DNA of 12,500 nucleotides. Source: Actinidia chinensis. Its lineage: Eukaryota > Streptophyta > Magnoliopsida > Ericales > Actinidiaceae. This document shows positions 9,362 through 12,500 of the stretch, piece after piece. Both the position numbers and the translations under genes were made by a program. The DNA lies in contig CM018914.1 in assembly GCA_009663005.1 (NCBI GenBank), forward strand, positions 57,501 through 70,000, given 5' to 3'. A model generated the notes under the pieces. The model saw only the letters and a list, made by a program, of their open reading frames with translations. It made no database searches and was not told the origin of the DNA. How positions within the stretch are numbered: the stretch's first letter is position 1; each line of letters begins with the position of its first letter.

Positions 9362-9542
9362 GGTCACGACACTTTGCACCTTTCACTAAAATTTTAGTTT
9401 ATACAGTGTTACTTTCAAAGAGGCATTGTACCAATGAAAGAAGAAGGATCACATGCACAGGCTGAAAGTAGTTGATAACTTGAAAAGTAAATGTGTCAAA
9501 TCAAAATTTAGTGAAAGCCAGGGGGCTTAGTGTAATTCACCC
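9362..9542. mobile_element. Short terminal-inverted-repeat element (MITE)
   Basis: The left arm (9362-9400) contains CACTTTGCACC then TTTCACTAAAATTTTAG. The right arm (9497-9542) read on the minus strand gives GGGTGAATTACACTAAGCCC and then CTTTCACTAAATTTTGATTT. They align over about 40 bases with small gaps. The right terminus GGGTGAATTACAC resembles the ends of the large foldback element at 3595, so the two may belong to related families. No convincing target duplication was found. There is no coding capacity. Confidence 0.5.
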
Positions 9543-9552
9543 AACATAAGCC

Positions 9553-9558
9553 AAAAAA
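9553..9558 (-). terminator. Possible RNA polymerase III terminator of tRNA-Ala copy
   Basis: On the minus strand there is a run of six T's starting 17 bases past the tRNA 3' end, the usual type and distance of a Pol III stop. In AT-rich DNA such a run may also be chance. Confidence 0.4.
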
Positions 9559-9574
9559 GTTTAATTACCAGCTA

Positions 9575-9647
9575 TGGAGATGCGGGGGCTCGATCCCCGT
9601 ACCTCCGCATGCTAAGTGGCGAGCGCCTACCTCTGAGCTACATCCCC
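9575..9647 (-). tRNA. Degenerate tRNA-Ala(AGC) gene, probably a tRNA pseudogene
   Basis: The minus strand reads as a 73-base tRNA. The acceptor arms GGGGATG and CATCTCC pair, with a G3-T70 wobble, the identity mark of alanine tRNAs. The T-arm is perfect: CGGGG, ATCGAGC loop, CCCCG. The discriminator is A, and the anticodon loop text TTAGCAT matches nuclear tRNA-Ala(AGC). Compared with the usual plant tRNA-Ala, two bases are missing from the D arm. An extra CAC lies before TTAGCA and one base is lost after TGCG, so the anticodon stem no longer pairs properly. The total stays 73 by compensation. I therefore infer an inactive or mispredicted-anticodon copy: by numbering alone the anticodon would be read TAG (Leu), which the alanine acceptor contradicts. 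Confidence 0.75.
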
Positions 9648-9654
9648 TAACTGC

Positions 9655-9680
9655 TTGACCTCACAGCTTGATATAAAATA
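9655..9680 (-). promoter_or_regulatory. TATA-like and CAA motifs upstream of tRNA-Ala copy
   Basis: On the minus strand there is a CAA 8-10 bases before the tRNA start (9657-9655) and a TATTTTATAT tract about 24-33 bases before it. Plant tRNA genes often carry a CAA and a TATA-like element at these places, which suggests the copy was once a genuine transcribed gene. The same bases overlap the start of the neighbouring pseudogene. Confidence 0.35.
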
Positions 9681-11390
9681 TGATATTAACGGTTTCTTGA
9701 TTTTATTGCTCGAAACTTTCATCACTTCTCTCTCTCTTGCGAACTGTTTGAAGATTGCTGGTGCCCAAACCGGAACCAGTACTTTCGGGTCGAGCCTTTG
9801 GAGGGATCAAACGAATCCACTCCACCGCTATCTCCGTCGACCGGTCTGGCTTGTAACAATCCTCCAGGTACTCTTTCACATTCCATTCATATACTAACTC
9901 AAAGTATATTTGTGTACGTATGTATTCGTGAATTTACAGTTTGTTAATTGAATTGAACTTCCACTGAACAATTGCGAGTTTGCTACAGAGCATTCTCAGG
10001 AGACTTCTTTCGGATTCCGAGCTTGTTAAGCATCTCAAGGCATCATCAAGGTTTACGAACTTTTTTTTTCCCATTTAGATTGGTTCCTCTTTGTTTGCGT
10101 TTTGGGTTGTCGATTTTTTATTGGTTAAATGTCGTGATGCAGATGAACTGCTTGTGGAAATGTCTGTGTATGTTAGTGCATGAAACCGGCCGTTTCAAAG
10201 TTCCTTAGATATTGTGTCAGTGCATTCATGTTTTTGGAAAGCACTGAATAAAAATGTAGTTCCAGTATAAGGATACAAAACCTCGTTAAAACCCACCCTT
10301 TAGAACCGTCTTACAATAAGAAGGCTGCCCAACCGCTTATGTTCAATTTTTTACATGCCATTGCTAACTGTATGGGATCCTAACATAATTTGTAAATGCC
10401 ATAGATATATCACCAGAATACCTTACACGAGATTTTGTTTATAGAAATATAAAAAACTGGGATGGCGAACTCAATTTTTCATTGAATGTCCCAAAGTCTA
10501 ATAGTCTGTACTGTATTTATTTGTTTCTTGCTTCATGTTTCATAAGCTGGGAAGTTGAAGTCTTCATTGTTTGTATCTCAGTTCCGTGGTGGGCCAAAGT
10601 TCAGTTGCCGACTACATGGAGGAAGTTTTGACAATCCAAAAGCTGGGTTCTATATCAATCAGGATGTCTTTGGGGCAGAAGGTGATTTGTAGAACCTCTC
10701 CATAAGTAAGCCAGATGTTGACGAGGTATTTGAGTGCTATGCTGACTGTTATTTCTTGCTTTTCTCTTACTTGGTAAAAAAGATAGTTGAATTAAAGAGA
10801 CGAAATGCAACAAAGAGATTTATGTCCTAGTTATGAATAGAACTTTTCCATTTATTCAGATTTTTCTACCATGGAAGAATAATATCTACCTGTCGTGTTC
10901 TTGTCACTCTAGATGATTGGTATTTGGGCAATGTGTTTGTGGAGCAAATGGGACAACCAAACGAAGTTAACCTATTAGAGACTGGGTCCAGGAAGAGGAA
11001 CTCTCATGGCTGATCTTCTACGTGTAAGATAACCTAAGAAATGGAGACCTTGATGCCAAGGATCTTTAATTCTTCACTGTCTTTATGTGCATAAATATCA
11101 GGGAAGATGTAATTCCAACTGATCATCTGCAACTTTTCCCTGCAGGTGCATCAAAGTTTAAGAACTTCATCCACATGGTTTAATGTACGCCAACATTACA
11201 GAGCGTCAGTTGAGCGCACCTGAAGTGTTATAGATAGGATAATTCTGACTAAATGTCGATAAAAGAACTATAAGCACCTGTCCTAGACCCCTGTATCATG
11301 GCACCCTACCTGGAGCAGGTTCCAATCCAGGATTATGACATTTTCTTGGAGTCTCAATAACGCACACTTCGATATGCCACGTATGAATGG
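9680..11390 (+). pseudogene. NDUFAF7: NDUFAF7/MidA mitochondrial complex I assembly methyltransferase pseudogene, introns retained
   Basis: NDUFAF7 (MidA) is a mitochondrial SAM-dependent arginine methyltransferase needed for respiratory complex I assembly. Exon 1 (start uncertain, ATG 9680 possible) ends in NNPP at 9867. The 121-bp intron 9868-9988 has GT-AG ends. Exon 2 (9989-10050) has EHSQ, ELVKHLK and IIK. Intron 2 is 10051-10581. Exon 3 (10582-10725) has FRGGP, SVADYMEEVLT and, one frame off, NPKAGFYINQDVFGAEGD, then TSP-stop-VSQM. Intron 3 is 10726-10912. Exon 4 (10913-11023) has MIGIWAMCLW, QMGQPNEVNLLE and GPGRGTLMADLLR, the SAM-binding motif. Intron 4 is 11024-11145. Exon 5 (11146 on) has ASKFKNF, a relic reading HMV-stop-C-TPTLQ, TPVSWH and LEQVP. 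At least five single-base indels and two GAA-to-TAA changes kill the frame. The C-terminal half is missing or unrecognisable. Motifs are matched from recalled family sequences. Confidence 0.88.
10051..10581 (+). other. Intron 2 of the NDUFAF7 pseudogene
   Basis: A 531-bp stretch starts GTTTACG after IIK and ends TTTGTATCTCAG before FRGGP, two segments adjacent in the protein. Its T-rich 3' end and GT-AG borders are those of an ordinary plant intron. Open frames inside it show no family resemblance. Confidence 0.75.
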
Positions 11391-11562
11391 TAAAATTGTT
11401 AAATCATCCCATGATCTTGTCCCCTTTTCCCCTTCCAAAATTCTCGTACCACACACTCTTTCATCATATTTTTTATTCTGAGTTTTTGCATTACGAATGC
11501 TTAATTACTAGTATTGGAAATGCTTCACTATTAATCGACTGGTTATGTATTTTGCACCAAAC

Positions 11563-11665
11563 TGATGTCCCTGGGCTTTGGTTAGTTGAGTCAGCCAAGT
11601 TCAACTTCTATTTTTGATTTGACTTCGTGTTGTCAGCTTTTTTGAACCTTACGAAGTGGATGGGG
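11563..11665 (+). pseudogene. Tentative further exon relic of NDUFAF7
   Basis: The text reading GLWLVESAKFNF (near 11575-11610), followed by FVLS-like and then NLTKW (about 11644-11658), recalls the order RGWCEKMVDV, DSKFRFVLS, LLKRCKW that follows the TPVSWH exon in plant NDUFAF7 proteins. It lies at the right place and strand, with about 170 bases of intron-like sequence in between. The match is short and needs several gaps, so it may be chance. Confidence 0.3.
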
Positions 11666-12406
11666 TATGGCAGTAGTTATGTGTCTGTTCCGACAAGTTG
11701 TAACAAGATTATGTGATGATGATGTTGAGAATTGGATTGAGACCACAAACCACTCTGTATGTCCCAATCATAAATAACTTTTCTTGCTTACATACTCAGC
11801 AAACTGAATATCATGTATCCTATGACCTAGACTGCTATTGTCCTGTAACCTGAAGGGTAAACTTTGTGGTCCTTTTCTAGCATTTTTTGTTTTTCTATTC
11901 ATTTTGAATAATGTTGTCAGCATATGTTTCAAGTACAACGCGTTTTGGCTATTCCAAAAAGGGAAAAAATGCAGGGGGGGGGGGACGAAAACCTCCTTCT
12001 CCCAACAAGCACAGTTGCCTCTCTCACTATCATTTTAGCCTAAATTTCAAAAATCGTATTAACATATAACCTTTCATAGTCCGTTGTTTTTTTAAAATTA
12101 ATTTACTTTTGCTAAAATTTGAGATTCTAAAACTACATGGTGCAAGTAGCCACCTAGTTGTGAAGAAGCTTGACCAGGAACTTTAGCCCAAGCGATCAGT
12201 CGATTCATTTCCTTCTTAATTACATTTTTGGATCAAGAGGCTGATAAAACAACATGACACCCATCAGTAATGTGCACAAATGTAAATCACTCCCAACAGG
12301 AGGACGTGAAAGATTCCTACCATGACAAGTCCCCCCTCAGCTTGGCCTCACTGAATCAAAAAAAGAATTGAAAAGAAAAAGAAAAACAACTAACAAAATG
12401 TGAATT
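11666..12406. other. Gene-free stretch at right side
   Basis: Nothing recognisable beyond a run of 11 G's at 11974-11984 (just after AAAAAATGCA) and short A-rich runs near 12357-12385. The part next to 12407 may be 3' UTR of a minus-strand gene lying beyond the window. The rest of the NDUFAF7 C-terminal domain, if present, is too decayed to see. Confidence 0.4.
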
Positions 12407-12500
12407 TTATACAGACTTGGAGCCACGGAGAGCCCGTTTCTTCCCCATCCCATCTCGCCATATTCTCCAACACCATTGGTGCAGTGGCGTCACCTGGCAG
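12407..12500 (-). CDS. Possible C-terminal end of a minus-strand gene, partial at right edge
   Basis: The minus strand enters from the right edge with 30 open codons ending in a TAA at 12409-12407. The final residues read MGKKRALRGSKSV, a basic tail. A second frame across the same bases is also open, so coding is not established. Composition is more GC-rich than the flank, and an abrupt change to AT-rich, T-tract-containing sequence follows the stop, as in a 3' UTR. I do not recognise the protein. Confidence 0.2.
   Translation of the reverse strand, partial: CQVTPLHQWCWRIWRDGMGKKRALRGSKSV

Noticed and set aside
9575..9647. Reading the tRNA as tRNA-Leu(TAG)
   Set aside because: The numbering gives TAG only because of indels. 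The acceptor stem, the G3-T70 pair and the TTAGCAT loop text are those of alanine, and the anticodon stem does not pair in that register.
9655..10208. Two + strand open frames of 78-80 codons
   Set aside because: They run in wrong frames across NDUFAF7 exons 1 and 2 and into the introns. The family motifs are read in other frames.
12482..12500. CAGTGGCGTCACC at the right edge resembling a hAT terminus
   Set aside because: Only the first eight bases fit the Tip100-type end, and no partner end or duplication can be seen within the window.
1..12500. CRISPR arrays, bacterial operons, phage or integron features
   Set aside because: There are no regularly spaced direct repeats with unique spacers and no ribosome-binding-site gene clusters. 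Intron-split relics and transposon types indicate plant nuclear DNA.

Overview
The window looks like nuclear DNA of a flowering plant. It is AT-rich and has no long open reading frame. Its coding relics are split by GT-AG introns typical of plants, and mobile-element debris fills the space between them. None of the short open frames (60-90 codons) is a convincing intact gene. I see no CRISPR array, operon or bacterial feature, and no new multi-gene system. What can be supported is two decayed, intron-containing copies of conserved housekeeping genes, lying head to tail on the + strand, with several well-delimited mobile elements in and around them.

Left third (1-5258). Bases 1 to about 2100 are AT-rich and include a diverged ~180-bp tandem duplication; they resemble the long terminal repeat or 3' region of an LTR retrotransposon, without proof. 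Bases 2344-3100 are a hAT-like non-autonomous element (possibly two nested ones) with clustered GGCACG subterminal repeats. Bases 3595-5258 are a very large foldback element: two long inverted arms, built partly of ~120-bp tandem units, with matching ends and a near-perfect 9-bp target duplication.

Middle (5768-8840). This is a pseudogene of the RNA 3'-terminal phosphate cyclase-like protein RCL1, a factor of 18S rRNA maturation. Pieces from the N-terminal GSQ to the C-terminal LSRKFS occur in order, with exon junctions still visible, but they are broken by frameshifts, stops and deletions. A 177-bp hAT (Tip100-type) MITE sits inside the first exon with a 6-bp duplication. A Helitron 3' end with a textbook hairpin lies in the last intron.

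Right third (8841-12500). After an uninformative spacer come a short terminal-inverted-repeat element (9362-9542) and a degenerate tRNA-Ala on the minus strand (9575-9647). A second pseudogene follows (9680 to about 11390, perhaps to 11665). It is a copy of the mitochondrial complex I assembly methyltransferase NDUFAF7/MidA, including a recognisable SAM-binding motif and four intron positions. Both pseudogenes keep introns, so they are decayed duplicates or dead loci rather than retrocopies, and working copies presumably exist elsewhere. The last kilobase has no recognisable gene, except a possible minus-strand C-terminus running off the right edge.
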